Of a DNA stretch of 64,000 nucleotides, positions 15,441-24,710 are shown piece by piece. Under the pieces are notes generated by a model. That model searched no databases. It saw only the letters and a program-made list of their open reading frames with translations, and was not told where the DNA came from. Origin of the DNA: Betaproteobacteria bacterium (GTDB lineage Bacteria > Pseudomonadota > Gammaproteobacteria > Burkholderiales > Casimicrobiaceae); contig JADKEV010000004.1 in the NCBI GenBank assembly GCA_016717855.1, positions 124,001-188,000 on the forward strand, in the 5' to 3' direction. The position numbers and the translations under genes are program-made. Each line of letters begins with the position of its first letter. Positions within the stretch are counted from its first letter, which is position 1.

Positions 15441-15665
15441 ACGGGGCGGATTATAGCAAGAAAATCCCGCAGCGAACCTTCGAGTCCGACGATAGGCCCG
15501 CGCCCCGTTGCAGCCAGCGAAATCTGTCCCCTATCCGCCTTCGTCCGCGCAGCATCTATAATCCGCCCGGAAACCCCCCTCATTGACCAGCATCAATAGC
15601 CAGAGAGATCCCGCGGGGTAGTCTGGAACATCGCCCGTACCCCTGAAGACTGCGACGCCCGACCC

Positions 15666-16592
15666 ATGCTTTCCGCCTATGTAACGCACCCCAGCAGCCT
15701 GCTCCACGAGATGGGGCCCGGGCACCCGGAGTGCCCGGCGCGGTGCAGCGCGATTCACGATTACCTGCTCTCGCACAGCATTCTCGACCTGATGGTGCCG
15801 TACACGGCGCCGGCCGCGACGCTGGCGCAGGTGCATCGCGTCCACGACGCGCTGTATGTCGCCGAACTGATGGCGAGCGTGCCGGCGGAAGGCTATCACC
15901 ACGTCGACCCGGACACGGCGATGAACTGCCACACGCTGGACGCCGCCTGGCACGCGGCCGGCGCGGCGGTGCTGGCCGCGGAGATCGTCGCGCGCGGCGA
16001 GGCGGCGTCGGCGTTCTGCAATGTCCGCCCGCCGGGCCACCACGCGACACGGCACGAGGCGATGGGCTTCTGCTTTTTCAACAACGTCGCCGTCGGCATC
16101 GCGCATGCGCTGGCCGAGTGCGGCGTCAGCCGGGTCGCGCTGGTCGATTTCGACGTGCATCACGGCAACGGCAGCGAGGACATCTTCGCCAACGACGAGC
16201 GCGTGCTGATGGTCTCGACGTTCCAGCGGGGCCTGTACCCGATGTCCGGCGAGGAAGCGCTGGGACCGAATTCGTGCAACGTCCCCCTGGAGCCGCGCTC
16301 GGGCCGCGACGCGCTGCGCGACGCGGTGACTCGGCACTGGCTGCCGGCGCTGGAGGATTTCCGCCCCGAGATGATCTTCTTCTCGGCGGGTTTCGACGCG
16401 CACCGCGAGGACGACATGGGGCGGCTGGGCTGGGTCGAGGCGGACTACACGTGGATTACGCAGCAGGTGATGGGCGTCGCCGCGCGGCATTCCCGCGGCC
16501 GGATCGTCTCGCTGCTCGAAGGCGGCTATGCGCTGTCCGCCCTCGCCCGCTCGGTGGCCGCGCACGTGCGCGTGCTGATGGGCGCTGACTGA
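15666..16592 (+). CDS. Histone deacetylase-family (AcuC/HdaH-like) deacetylase
   Basis: 308 residues of the arginase/deacetylase fold. Family motifs in order: GPGHPECPAR, the catalytic His pair in VRPPGHHA, the zinc ligands in LVDFDVHHGNG and SAGFDAHREDDMG, and the LEGGY glycine loop before the end. Bacterial members deacetylate lysines on proteins (AcuC acts on acetyl-CoA synthetase) or small acetylated polyamines. The next gene, 11 bp downstream, encodes a Pat-type lysine acetyltransferase, so a role in reversible protein acetylation is the best reading. Confidence 0.9.
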   Translation: MLSAYVTHPSSLLHEMGPGHPECPARCSAIHDYLLSHSILDLMVPYTAPAATLAQVHRVHDALYVAELMASVPAEGYHHVDPDTAMNCHTLDAAWHAAGAAVLAAEIVARGEAASAFCNVRPPGHHATRHEAMGFCFFNNVAVGIAHALAECGVSRVALVDFDVHHGNGSEDIFANDERVLMVSTFQRGLYPMSGEEALGPNSCNVPLEPRSGRDALRDAVTRHWLPALEDFRPEMIFFSAGFDAHREDDMGRLGWVEADYTWITQQVMGVAARHSRGRIVSLLEGGYALSALARSVAAHVRVLMGAD

Positions 16593-16603
16593 GGCAGGAT
16601 GAC

Positions 16604-19279
16604 ATGAACAAGCACTATCTCGACCCGCTGTTCAACCCCCGCCGCATCGCCGTCCTGACGGACGCCGCGTCCGCGGCGGATGACGAGCTGGTCGTGGCGC
16701 TCGCCGGGTCCAAGGTGCCCGTCGACATCATTCCCTTCGGCGCCGACCAGGCCAAGATAACCATCGATTCACCGGTGGACCTGGCCATCCTGCGGCTGCC
16801 GCCGGAACTGGTCGCGGGCGCGCTCGAGGAGTGCGGGCGCCTGCGCATCCGGGCCGCGATCGTGTTCGCGGCCACGTCGCCGCCGGCGGACGGCGCGCCG
16901 ACTGCCGCCGAATCCTCGAAGGCGTGGCGGGACATCGCGCGCCGCCACCACATTCACCTGCTCGGCCCGCAGACGATGGGGCTGCAGCGCCCGCATCTGG
17001 CGCTCAATGCCAGCCGCCTGGGCGACCTGGCGCGGCCGGGGCCGCTGGCCCTGGTCACGCAGTCCGGCGCGCTGGGCGGCGCCGTTCTCGACTGGGCATC
17101 CGAGTCGTCAATCGGCTTTTCGACGATCATTTCGCTGGGCGGCGATTCGGGCGTGCGGATCGCCCAGGTGCTCGATTTTCTCGCCGCCGACCAGGGCACG
17201 CAAAGCATCCTGCTCTATCTCGAAGGCGTCACCGACGCGCGCATCTTCATGAGCGCGTTGCGCGCCGCGGCCAGCATCAAGCCGGTGATCGTGCTCAAGG
17301 CCGGCAGGCGTCCCGAAGGCAAGCGCGCGGCAGTCACCCATTCGGGCGCGCTGGTGGGCCGTAATTCAGTGTTCAACGCCGCGCTGCGCCGCGCGGGCGC
17401 GGTGCGGGTGCGTTTTTTCACGCAGTTGTTCGCCGCGGCGCGCTGCCTCGCCTCGCGCTACCGGCCCTGCGGCCAGCGCCTGGCCATCATCACCAACGGC
17501 GGCGGGCCGGGCGTGCTGGCGGCCGACTGGTCCGGTGAAGTGGGCGTGCAGATCGTCCCGACCAGCCAGGCCAGCGTCACGGCGCTGCTGGCCGCGCTGC
17601 CGCCGCGGGGCTCGGGCGCCGCGCTCGACAACCCGATCGATCTGGGCGAGGAAGCGGCCGCCGCCGAGTACGTGGCGGCCATGAACGTGCTCGCCCGCGA
17701 TCCGGCTGTCGACGGCATCCTGCTCATGTGCTCGCCCAAGCGCGGCGTCGATCCGATGGCGATCGCGCAGGCCGTCGCCGACGCGGGCAAGCCCATCACC
17801 AAGCCGCTGCTCGCGTGCTGGATGGGCGACAAGCGGATGCGCGCCGCGCGGCATCTGCTCGAAGAGGCGGGAATACCCTCGTTCCGCACGCCCGAGGCGG
17901 CGGTCGATTCGTTCGCGAACATCGCCTCGTTCCACCAGAACCAGCAGTTGCTGCAGCAGACGCCGCACTCGCTTTCGAGCAACCTGCAACCCGACGTGGA
18001 GGGCGCGCGCATCATCATCGAAAGCGTGCTGGCCGAGCGGCGCAGCATCCTGACCGAGATGGAGTCGAAGTCACTGTTGTCGGCATTTCACATCAAGACC
18101 ACGCGCACCATGCTCGCGCGCACGGCGACCGAGGCGCTGATGATAGGCAGCCAGCTCGGCTACCCGGTGGCGCTCAAGATCAGCTCGCCCGACATCCCGC
18201 ACAAGTCGGAAGCCGGCGGCGTCGCGCTCGGCGTGCGCAACGCCTCGGAAGTGCGCAGCCGCTTTGCGGAAATGACGCTGGCGATCCGCACCGCGCGCCC
18301 CGAGGCCAGGATCGAAGGCCTCACGGTCCAGGAAATGAGCGTCAAGCCCAACGGGCGCGAAGTCTGCATCGGCGTCGTCCGCGATCCGCTGTTCGGGCCC
18401 ATCATCACCTTCGGCGCCGGCGGCACGATGATCGAGCTGATCCGCGACCGCTCGATGGAACTGCCGCCGCTGAACGGCTTCCTGGCACGGCGCCTGATCG
18501 AGCGCACGCGCGTCGCGCAGACGCTGCATGCGCATCGCGGCATCCCGGAAGCGGACATCGGCGCGATCGAGGACCTGCTGGTGCGGGTCTCGGAAATGGT
18601 GTGCGAGCTGCCGTGGCTGAAGGAAATGGACATCAATCCGGTGATCGTCGACGAGCACGGCGCGCTGGCCGTCGACGCCCGCATCGTCGTCGAGCAGGGT
18701 CCGCCGATCGGCGCGGACCGGCACTCGCACATGGCGATCATGCCCTACCCCGCGCATCTGGCCGAGGAAGTGCCGCTGCCCGATGGGCAGACGTACCTGA
18801 TCCGGCCGATCCGCCCCGAGGATGCCGATCACCTGCAGACGTTCGTCCGCTCGCTGTCGTCCGAGTCGCGCTACTTCCGCTTCATTTCATCAGCGCCGGA
18901 GATCAGTCCCAAGGCGCTGGTCCGCTACACGCAGATCGACTACCACCGCGAACTCGCGCTGGTCGCGGTTGCCAATGCCGCGGAACCGGGCGCTGCCAGG
19001 ACGGAGAAGATCGTCGGCGTGGCCCGCTACCTGCTCAATCCGGGCGGCGACAGCGCCGAGTTCGCCGTGGTCGTCGCGGACGACTGGGCCAACCGCGGTC
19101 TCGGTTCGCGGCTGATGAACGGCATCTGCGAGGTCGCGCGCAACAAGGGCGTCCAGCGCATCGAGGGCTACATCCTCGCCAACAACCGCAACATGCTCAA
19201 GCTGATGCGGGGGCTGGGCTTCACCATCAGCGCCGATCCCGACGACCCGTCGATGCGGGTCGCGGCGAAGGCGCTCTAG
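16604..19279 (+). CDS. Pat/YfiQ-type protein lysine acetyltransferase (NDP-forming acyl-CoA ligase-like plus GNAT)
   Basis: 891 residues. Residues 1 to about 480 resemble the CoA-binding and ligase domains of ADP-forming acyl-CoA synthetase (LVTQSGALGG, VTHSGALVGRNSVF). About 485-715 is an ATP-grasp domain (GYPVALKISSPDIPHKSEAG, FGAGGTMIEL). From about 722 to the end is a GNAT domain with the acetyl-CoA-binding RGLGSR loop near residue 832. This is the architecture of Salmonella Pat and E. coli PatZ, where the ligase part senses acetyl-CoA and the GNAT part acetylates enzymes such as Acs. It is in one operon with the deacetylase upstream. Confidence 0.9.
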   Translation: MNKHYLDPLFNPRRIAVLTDAASAADDELVVALAGSKVPVDIIPFGADQAKITIDSPVDLAILRLPPELVAGALEECGRLRIRAAIVFAATSPPADGAPTAAESSKAWRDIARRHHIHLLGPQTMGLQRPHLALNASRLGDLARPGPLALVTQSGALGGAVLDWASESSIGFSTIISLGGDSGVRIAQVLDFLAADQGTQSILLYLEGVTDARIFMSALRAAASIKPVIVLKAGRRPEGKRAAVTHSGALVGRNSVFNAALRRAGAVRVRFFTQLFAAARCLASRYRPCGQRLAIITNGGGPGVLAADWSGEVGVQIVPTSQASVTALLAALPPRGSGAALDNPIDLGEEAAAAEYVAAMNVLARDPAVDGILLMCSPKRGVDPMAIAQAVADAGKPITKPLLACWMGDKRMRAARHLLEEAGIPSFRTPEAAVDSFANIASFHQNQQLLQQTPHSLSSNLQPDVEGARIIIESVLAERRSILTEMESKSLLSAFHIKTTRTMLARTATEALMIGSQLGYPVALKISSPDIPHKSEAGGVALGVRNASEVRSRFAEMTLAIRTARPEARIEGLTVQEMSVKPNGREVCIGVVRDPLFGPIITFGAGGTMIELIRDRSMELPPLNGFLARRLIERTRVAQTLHAHRGIPEADIGAIEDLLVRVSEMVCELPWLKEMDINPVIVDEHGALAVDARIVVEQGPPIGADRHSHMAIMPYPAHLAEEVPLPDGQTYLIRPIRPEDADHLQTFVRSLSSESRYFRFISSAPEISPKALVRYTQIDYHRELALVAVANAAEPGAARTEKIVGVARYLLNPGGDSAEFAVVVADDWANRGLGSRLMNGICEVARNKGVQRIEGYILANNRNMLKLMRGLGFTISADPDDPSMRVAAKAL

Positions 19280-19288
19280 CTCAAGTGA

Positions 19289-19909
19289 TCAGCTCAGCGG
19301 CTGCATCACGGCCTTGCGGAACGCCGGCCGCTTGGCCAGCGCATCGAACCAGCGCTGCAGGTTGGGCAGCGCCGGCCGCTCGATCGGCATGCCCATCCAG
19401 CGCCAGACGCCGCAACCCACCGGGATATCGCCCATCGTGAACGCATCGCCACCCATGTACGCATGGGACTGCAGGTGCGCATCGAGGATCTCCATCAGCT
19501 TGAGGACGGCCAGCCGGTGCGTCTCGAGGGCCTGCGGATCCCGCTTGGCGGGCTCGGTGCGGACGAGGCCCATGAACAGCGGCCGCATGGCGGGCCAATA
19601 GGTCGAATTCTGCCAATCCATCCATTGCTCGGCGTGCGCCCGCGCCCGCGGGTCATCAGGCCACAGGCCACCGCGGGCATGCGTGGCGGCGAGATAGCGC
19701 ACGATGGTGTTGGACTCCCACAGGACGAAACCGTCTTCGTCCAGCGTGGGCACCAAGCCGTTCGGATTCAGCGCCCGGTATTCGGGCGTGTTGACGACGC
19801 CGAAGTTCATCCCCGCATCGAGGCGCTTGTACTCGATGGCGAGTTCCTCGCAGCACCACAGGACCTTTTGTACATTGACCGAATTGTCTCTTCCCCAAAT
19901 AACGCGCAT
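19289..19909 (-). CDS. Glutathione S-transferase family protein
   Basis: 206 residues with an N-terminal thioredoxin-like domain (MRVIWGRDNSVNVQKVLWCC, then NPNGLVPTLDEDGFVLWES with the cis-Pro and Ser-Asn glutathione contacts) and an all-helical C-terminal domain. An Asn/Ser near residue 9-10 would be the catalytic position in beta- or theta-like bacterial GSTs. GGAGG precedes the ATG at 19909. The substrate is unknown. It converges with the acetyltransferase gene and diverges from the zinc-ribbon gene. Confidence 0.92.
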   Translation of the reverse strand: MRVIWGRDNSVNVQKVLWCCEELAIEYKRLDAGMNFGVVNTPEYRALNPNGLVPTLDEDGFVLWESNTIVRYLAATHARGGLWPDDPRARAHAEQWMDWQNSTYWPAMRPLFMGLVRTEPAKRDPQALETHRLAVLKLMEILDAHLQSHAYMGGDAFTMGDIPVGCGVWRWMGMPIERPALPNLQRWFDALAKRPAFRKAVMQPLS

Positions 19910-20060
19910 GCTGCCTCCGTGGCGTTGGACCAATCGCGCCGGGGCCCCGTGGCGGCGGCGCAAGACGGATCATGCCCGTGGACGATGCCCGCGACAAGCC
20001 AAACGGAAATCCGGCGCGGCCGGCGTTCTGCTTTCCGGGCATTGCCGCTAGAATGCGCGC

Positions 20061-20774
20061 ATGGCCAGTTGCCCGAATTGCTACAAGCCGATGCACGCGC
20101 AAACGCTCGACGTCCAGTTGACGTCGCACGCGGTCGATGTCGACGCGTGCCCGGATTGCCGGCTGCTCTGGTTCGACCAGTGGGAATCGACCCGGCTCGC
20201 ACCGCGCGCGGTGCTCACGTTGTTCCAGTTCATCGGCGGCGCCACCGGCCAGTCGCCGACGCCGCTCGCGTCGCGCTTCAACTGCATGCGCTGCCAGAAC
20301 GCGCTGGAATTCACCCGCGACCGGCAGCGCACGACCGCCTTCACGTATTGGCGCTGCAGCCTGGGACACGGGCGGCTGATCAGCTTCAACCAGTTCCTGC
20401 GCGAAAAGAACTTCATCCGCGCGCCCTCCCCGGCCGAACTTGCGCGGCTGCGCGAGACGGTCAAGCAGATCTCCTGTTCCCAATGCGGCGCTCCGATCGA
20501 TCTGGCCGCCGACAGCGGCTGCAGCCATTGCGGCGCGCCCATTGCCCTGGTGGACCCCGAGGGCGTCGCCAAGGCCATCCGGGAATTGAATTCGCCCCGC
20601 AGCGACGCGCAGGTGACCGGCGCCGATGCCACGCGCCAAGCGCTGAGCGATGCGCAGATCGAGGCCTTGTTCGACCGCGAGCGGATGCGCGAACGCGCCG
20701 ACCACAACGATTTGCTGGTCGTGGGAATGCGGGCGGTCAGCGCGCTGGTAGGCGCCTTCCTGCTGTCCCGCTAG
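20061..20774 (+). CDS. Zinc-ribbon protein with possible C-terminal membrane anchor
   Basis: 237 residues with three pairs of CxxC knuckles: CPNC and CPDC (residues about 4-33), CMRC (about 76) and CSQC/CSHC (about 140-155). The first part resembles the TFIIB-like zinc-finger (PF13453) proteins. The last 20 residues (VGMRAVSALVGAFLLSR) are hydrophobic and may anchor the protein. Similar genes occur across betaproteobacteria without known function. Nothing in the neighbourhood explains it. Confidence 0.8.
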   Translation: MASCPNCYKPMHAQTLDVQLTSHAVDVDACPDCRLLWFDQWESTRLAPRAVLTLFQFIGGATGQSPTPLASRFNCMRCQNALEFTRDRQRTTAFTYWRCSLGHGRLISFNQFLREKNFIRAPSPAELARLRETVKQISCSQCGAPIDLAADSGCSHCGAPIALVDPEGVAKAIRELNSPRSDAQVTGADATRQALSDAQIEALFDRERMRERADHNDLLVVGMRAVSALVGAFLLSR

Positions 20775-20789
20775 CAGGCTGTTGAAAAG

Positions 20790-23477
20790 CTACTGCGGCC
20801 CGCACATCGCCACACCCTCGCCCAGCCACCCCTGCGCGACCATCTGCGTGTAAAGGCCGAAATCCGTCAGCAGCCGATGGTTGCTGTCCTTGCCGAGCGC
20901 AAAGCCGTTGTTGTAGACGCGATAGATCCGCACCGGCGCGTCGGCCGGGCAGCCGCCGGCCTGGGCCGGCTTGATCGCAAACGACAGCTCTTCGTAGTTC
21001 CAGCGCTTCACCGCCGCCGGCGTGTCGAGTTCGGCCCGCTGCAACAACCGCGCCTCGTTGACGTCGGCGGTGAAGAAGTGGCTGTTCGGCCCCGGCGTCA
21101 CCGAGCCATAGAACCGGTGGACGGGGCTGGCGCCGGCCGGATAGGCGGTGCTGGTCCACGCCTTGAAGCTCTGTCCGGTGTCCTGCTCGCCGGTGGCGGG
21201 ATTGGCGCGGATCGCCGCGGCCTCGGCATCGCTGGCCGTGCGGAAATAGCGATCGAGCGCCGCGTTGTAGAACTCGTGGACGGTGACCAGTTGCGGCGTC
21301 ACCTTGGGAAAGACCTCGATGGCGATGGAGTCGGCGAAGACGTCGCAGCCCGCGTACACGGTGGAACCCAGATCGAACACGACCTTGCCGTCGTGCGGAA
21401 AATCCGCCTCGGTCAGCGTCACGCGGTAGGTGCGCGACCCGATCGCCTGGCCGAATTTCTGCCCGCCCCCGTCCAGCGACAGGAACGTGCCAGCGCCAAA
21501 GCCGGTGCCGGTGAATTCGAACGTGACCGGGCCCTGCCCGGGGACGTAGGTCAGCGGCGTCAGGCTGGTGACGGTGAACGGCTCGGGGATGGCGTTGAAA
21601 TGCGCCTTGAGTTCCGGCACGCGATCGACGGCCATGCTGACGACGGGCGCCGGGCCCGCGATGCTCCCGCTCCAACCGGCGAAGACGGCGCCGCCGACCG
21701 GCGTCGCCGTGGCCGTGAGCGTCGTTCCCAGCGTTTGCCAGGTCGTGCCGGGCGAGAAGCTCACGGTCCCGCCGCAGGTCGGGCTGCGCTGGACGAACGG
21801 CTGGAACTGCTTCTGGAAGGTGAGCGTCACGACCTTGGTCTGCTCCGCCGCGGTGGGCATGACGATCAATCCGGCAACGCTGTCGTCGAGGCCGGCGATG
21901 GACTTGAGGGTGAAGCGCACGCTGTCGGAGCGATTCTGCGTGGCATCGGCGGCGATGGTGTAGCTGCCGGGAGCATTCGAGCGCAGCACGTTGGGAATCA
22001 GTGTGGAAACCGCCGCCGCGCTGGCTCCCGGCGCGGTGATGTTGGCACGCAGCGTCCCGTCGACGCCGTCGCCGGCGGTCTGGACGACGATGGCGGGGCC
22101 AGGAAAGAACGTGGCGCCGACCTGCAGCGGCGACACGCTGCCGATGCGCCGGCTGGCACTGGCCACGCCGCCGCCGCCGCCGCTCAGCGATGAATAGCTG
22201 GTCGTCAGCCAGGAGGTGAGATAGCCCGGATCCGGCTGCGCGAGAAAATCGAACCGGGTGAGCTGGGGATAGTAGTCCGTCGTCCCCGGCCACGGCGGGG
22301 TCTCGGCGGACGTGTCGAGCTGGCCGAAGGCGCCGCCGGAGACGACGCGCTGGACCTGGACCAGGCGCACGAAGTTGGCCACCAGGACAGTGCTGCGCGG
22401 CGCGGTGAACGGTTGCCCGCGGAAACCCTGCCCCGGCTCGACGATCCATTCCTGCGCCCCCTGCGGCGCCGCGCCGGCGTCATGGCTCCAGCGCCCGAAG
22501 GCGAAGCGGAAGTTGCCGCTGGCCTGCAATCCGGCGGGAACATCGAGCCGGTGCAGCGAGCCGAGCCGCCAGTCGAGCGTCACCGGCGTCGTCCGGGAGA
22601 TGCCATCGATGATCACCTGCAGTCCGGGCGGATTGCTGGTAACGGTCACCGCCGACGGCGCGCCGCCATACAGCCGCTTGACCGCGTCGATGTCGGCGGC
22701 CGAATAGGTGGCGCGCAATCCGGTGTCGATGCCCGCCGGGATCGTGAAGGCGGTCAGCGCGTCCGGCGTCGTCGATTGCACGAACGGGCCGTAGTGCATG
22801 ATCGACGCGTAGTCGTAGCCGTCGAGCGCCCGGGAATCGACAATGGGCGTGTACTGGGACCGCCAGCGCGGATCCATCGTCGCATAGAGGATGCGCAGAA
22901 AACTGTCCTGCGCGACATCGGACTGCGTATGCCAGAAGCCGATCGCGTGGCCCATTTCGTGGAGCAGCGCGCCGATGCTGCAGGTCGGGACACCGCCGAT
23001 CTGTTGCCTGCCGCCGCTGCGCCCGACGTTGGAAAAGCAGCTGCCGGTGGGACCGACCAGGTTGAACGCCACGTAGTCTGCCTGCGCGACACGGGGCACC
23101 CACTGGATGATCCCGGCGAACGCGGCGTTGAACTGGGCGATCGCGGCGTCGATGTTCGCCTGGGGTCCGGCCTCGAAGACGTACGGCACCTCGTGCGCGC
23201 CTGATGGGCCCACGGGCCACAGCAGGCTGGCCAGGTCCACGACCAGCGCCTTGCGCCCGCCTTGGCCGTCGCGTAGCCGCCCGATGTCTGCCGCGGCGCC
23301 GAGGACGATGTCCCCCTCGGCGACAGCCATGCCGTCCTGTTCAAAGTAGTCGACCCAGCGGCCCTGGTAGTGAACGCGATACCGCTCGCCCGCCTCGGCA
23401 AGCGCGGCGCCGGCGAGGAGCAGCAGGATGAGCAGGCCAAGCGACCTGAACAGGCGCTCGAAAAAAAGGCGATTCAT
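20790..23477 (-). CDS. Secreted astacin-like (M12A) metalloprotease with DUF5648-like tail
   Basis: 895 residues from the ATG at 23477, which has a CGGAG ribosome site. A signal peptide covers about residues 1-30. The zinc motif HEMGHAIGFWH (residues 173-183) and the SIMHYGP Met-turn identify the astacin family. After the catalytic domain come beta-rich segments, including a PEGA-like motif, an InlB-like repeat (VFAGWSGSIAGPAP) and an IPT-like stretch. The C-terminal about 160 residues (VHEFYNAALDRYFRTASDAE, VHRFYG, HFFTAD) resemble DUF5648 repeats. It is probably a secreted protease acting outside the cell; the target is unknown. Confidence 0.88.
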   Translation of the reverse strand: MNRLFFERLFRSLGLLILLLLAGAALAEAGERYRVHYQGRWVDYFEQDGMAVAEGDIVLGAAADIGRLRDGQGGRKALVVDLASLLWPVGPSGAHEVPYVFEAGPQANIDAAIAQFNAAFAGIIQWVPRVAQADYVAFNLVGPTGSCFSNVGRSGGRQQIGGVPTCSIGALLHEMGHAIGFWHTQSDVAQDSFLRILYATMDPRWRSQYTPIVDSRALDGYDYASIMHYGPFVQSTTPDALTAFTIPAGIDTGLRATYSAADIDAVKRLYGGAPSAVTVTSNPPGLQVIIDGISRTTPVTLDWRLGSLHRLDVPAGLQASGNFRFAFGRWSHDAGAAPQGAQEWIVEPGQGFRGQPFTAPRSTVLVANFVRLVQVQRVVSGGAFGQLDTSAETPPWPGTTDYYPQLTRFDFLAQPDPGYLTSWLTTSYSSLSGGGGGVASASRRIGSVSPLQVGATFFPGPAIVVQTAGDGVDGTLRANITAPGASAAAVSTLIPNVLRSNAPGSYTIAADATQNRSDSVRFTLKSIAGLDDSVAGLIVMPTAAEQTKVVTLTFQKQFQPFVQRSPTCGGTVSFSPGTTWQTLGTTLTATATPVGGAVFAGWSGSIAGPAPVVSMAVDRVPELKAHFNAIPEPFTVTSLTPLTYVPGQGPVTFEFTGTGFGAGTFLSLDGGGQKFGQAIGSRTYRVTLTEADFPHDGKVVFDLGSTVYAGCDVFADSIAIEVFPKVTPQLVTVHEFYNAALDRYFRTASDAEAAAIRANPATGEQDTGQSFKAWTSTAYPAGASPVHRFYGSVTPGPNSHFFTADVNEARLLQRAELDTPAAVKRWNYEELSFAIKPAQAGGCPADAPVRIYRVYNNGFALGKDSNHRLLTDFGLYTQMVAQGWLGEGVAMCGPQ

Positions 23478-23799
23478 GGAACTCCGATAGAGTGACTGCC
23501 TGGGACAGTCCGACCCCGGATTGTAGTGGATGCGGGGGCGCGGCCGGAGAGACCGGCGCATGGCCTACCGCCCTCCCGCAAATGGGGGATTCAGCGGCTC
23601 TCCCCGAATATCACACAGACCACCCCGCCCGTCTGTGCGTTGGCGCACGCACGGGCATGAAATGCGCAGAGATTTCCCGGCGGTGCACAGCGTGACCAAG
23701 AACCGCAAGGATCACTTATACTCGCCCGCTGGGGAGATAACCGCACGCGGCGACGCCGTCGGAAAGCCCCCGGCGCGGCCGTCGCTCGAGAGGGTGGCA
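23478..23799. other. Divergent intergenic region
   Basis: This region separates the metalloprotease gene (leftward) from the Crp/Fnr gene (rightward). A TATACT at 23717-23722 could be the -10 of the regulator's promoter; a GTGACC 19 bp upstream is a weak -35. No gene was recognised. Confidence 0.35.
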
Positions 23800-24519
23800 A
23801 TGTCCAAGAATCACAGCCCCGAACAGAATCTGCTCCTTGCCGTCCTGCCCCGTGCGGAACGGACTCGCGTCTTCCCGCACCTGGAACTGGTGCCGATGGT
23901 TCCCGGGCAAGCGCTGTACGACACCGGCGGCAAGCTGCCCTACGTGTACTTCCCCACCACCGCGGTGGTGTCCCTGCTGTATGTGATGATCGATGGCCGC
24001 ACCGCCGAGTTGGCGGTCGTCGGCAGCGAAGGCGTCGTCGGCATCTCGGTGTTCATGGGCGGCGAGTCGACGCCGTCCCGGGCGGTCGTGCAATCCGCGG
24101 GGCATGGGTACCGGCTGCAGACCGAGTTGCTTAAGCTCGAGTTCACCGCCCCCGGCGCCATGCTGCAAATGCTGTTGCGCTACACCCAGGCGCTGATCGC
24201 GCAAATGGCGCAGACGGCCGACTGCAACCGGCGCCACACGTTGGATCAGCAGTTGTGCCGCTGGCTGCTGCTGAGCCTGGATCGCCTGCCCTCGAACGAA
24301 TTCGTGATGACGCAGGACCTGATGGCGCACATGCTCGGCGTCGGACGCGAAGCGGCCACCGAGGCCGCCGGACGATTGCAGGCGGCCGGACTGATCCACC
24401 ACAGCCGCAGCCATATCAAGGTCGTCGACCGCACCGGCGTCGAGGCGCGGGCCTGCGAGTGCTACCAGGTCGTCCGGCGCGAAACCGATCACCTGCTGCC
24501 CGAGTCCGTCTTGCACTGA
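23800..24519 (+). CDS. Crp/Fnr-family transcriptional regulator
   Basis: 239 residues from the ATG at 23800, which has an AGAGGGTGG site; an in-frame extension upstream lacks family resemblance. The N-terminal beta-barrel (LYDTGGKLPYVYFPTTAVVS, ELAVVGSEGVVGISVFMGG) is of the cyclic-nucleotide-binding type, but I do not see the cAMP-contact Arg/Thr-Ser set of Crp or the Fe-S cysteines of Fnr. The C-terminal winged helix (MTQDLMAHMLGVGREAATEA) binds DNA. The subgroup often responds to unknown signals. Targets are unknown. Confidence 0.87.
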   Translation: MSKNHSPEQNLLLAVLPRAERTRVFPHLELVPMVPGQALYDTGGKLPYVYFPTTAVVSLLYVMIDGRTAELAVVGSEGVVGISVFMGGESTPSRAVVQSAGHGYRLQTELLKLEFTAPGAMLQMLLRYTQALIAQMAQTADCNRRHTLDQQLCRWLLLSLDRLPSNEFVMTQDLMAHMLGVGREAATEAAGRLQAAGLIHHSRSHIKVVDRTGVEARACECYQVVRRETDHLLPESVLH

Positions 24520-24540
24520 GCGTTCGGAGCCAGACCCAGC

Positions 24541-24575
24541 CGTAGATGGGTGGAGCGCAGCGATACCCATCATCG
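24541..24575. repeat. REP-like palindromic element
   Basis: GATGGGT (24545-24551) and ACCCATC (24565-24571) are inverted around GGAGCGCAGCGAT. This GATGGGT...CGCAGCG...ACCCATC design recalls short palindromes commonly dispersed between genes in Burkholderiales and relatives (from memory). Only this copy was noticed in the window. Confidence 0.45.
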
Positions 24576-24611
24576 CCGAGTCGAACGGACCCGCAACGCC
24601 GCGACCCATTC

Positions 24612-24624
24612 GGGGTCTGACCCC
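24612..24624. repeat. Short palindrome GGGGTC-TGA-CCCC
   Basis: A 13-bp interrupted palindrome in the same intergenic gap as the REP-like element. Related GGGGTCAGACCCC motifs recur between genes in many betaproteobacterial genomes (from memory). It may belong to a composite repeat with the preceding element. Confidence 0.4.
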
Positions 24625-24710
24625 ATTTGCCCACTTCCCCCGCTTTCCCGTCCGGTCTGATGGCAGAATGCCGCAATTGACCGCATGGACGTCGAGCGAC
24701 AGGGAAAACG

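Noticed and set aside
20775..20789. CAGGCTGTTGAAAA after the zinc-ribbon gene, which resembles ends of some insertion sequences
   Set aside because: Too short, no partner repeat and no transposase in the window.
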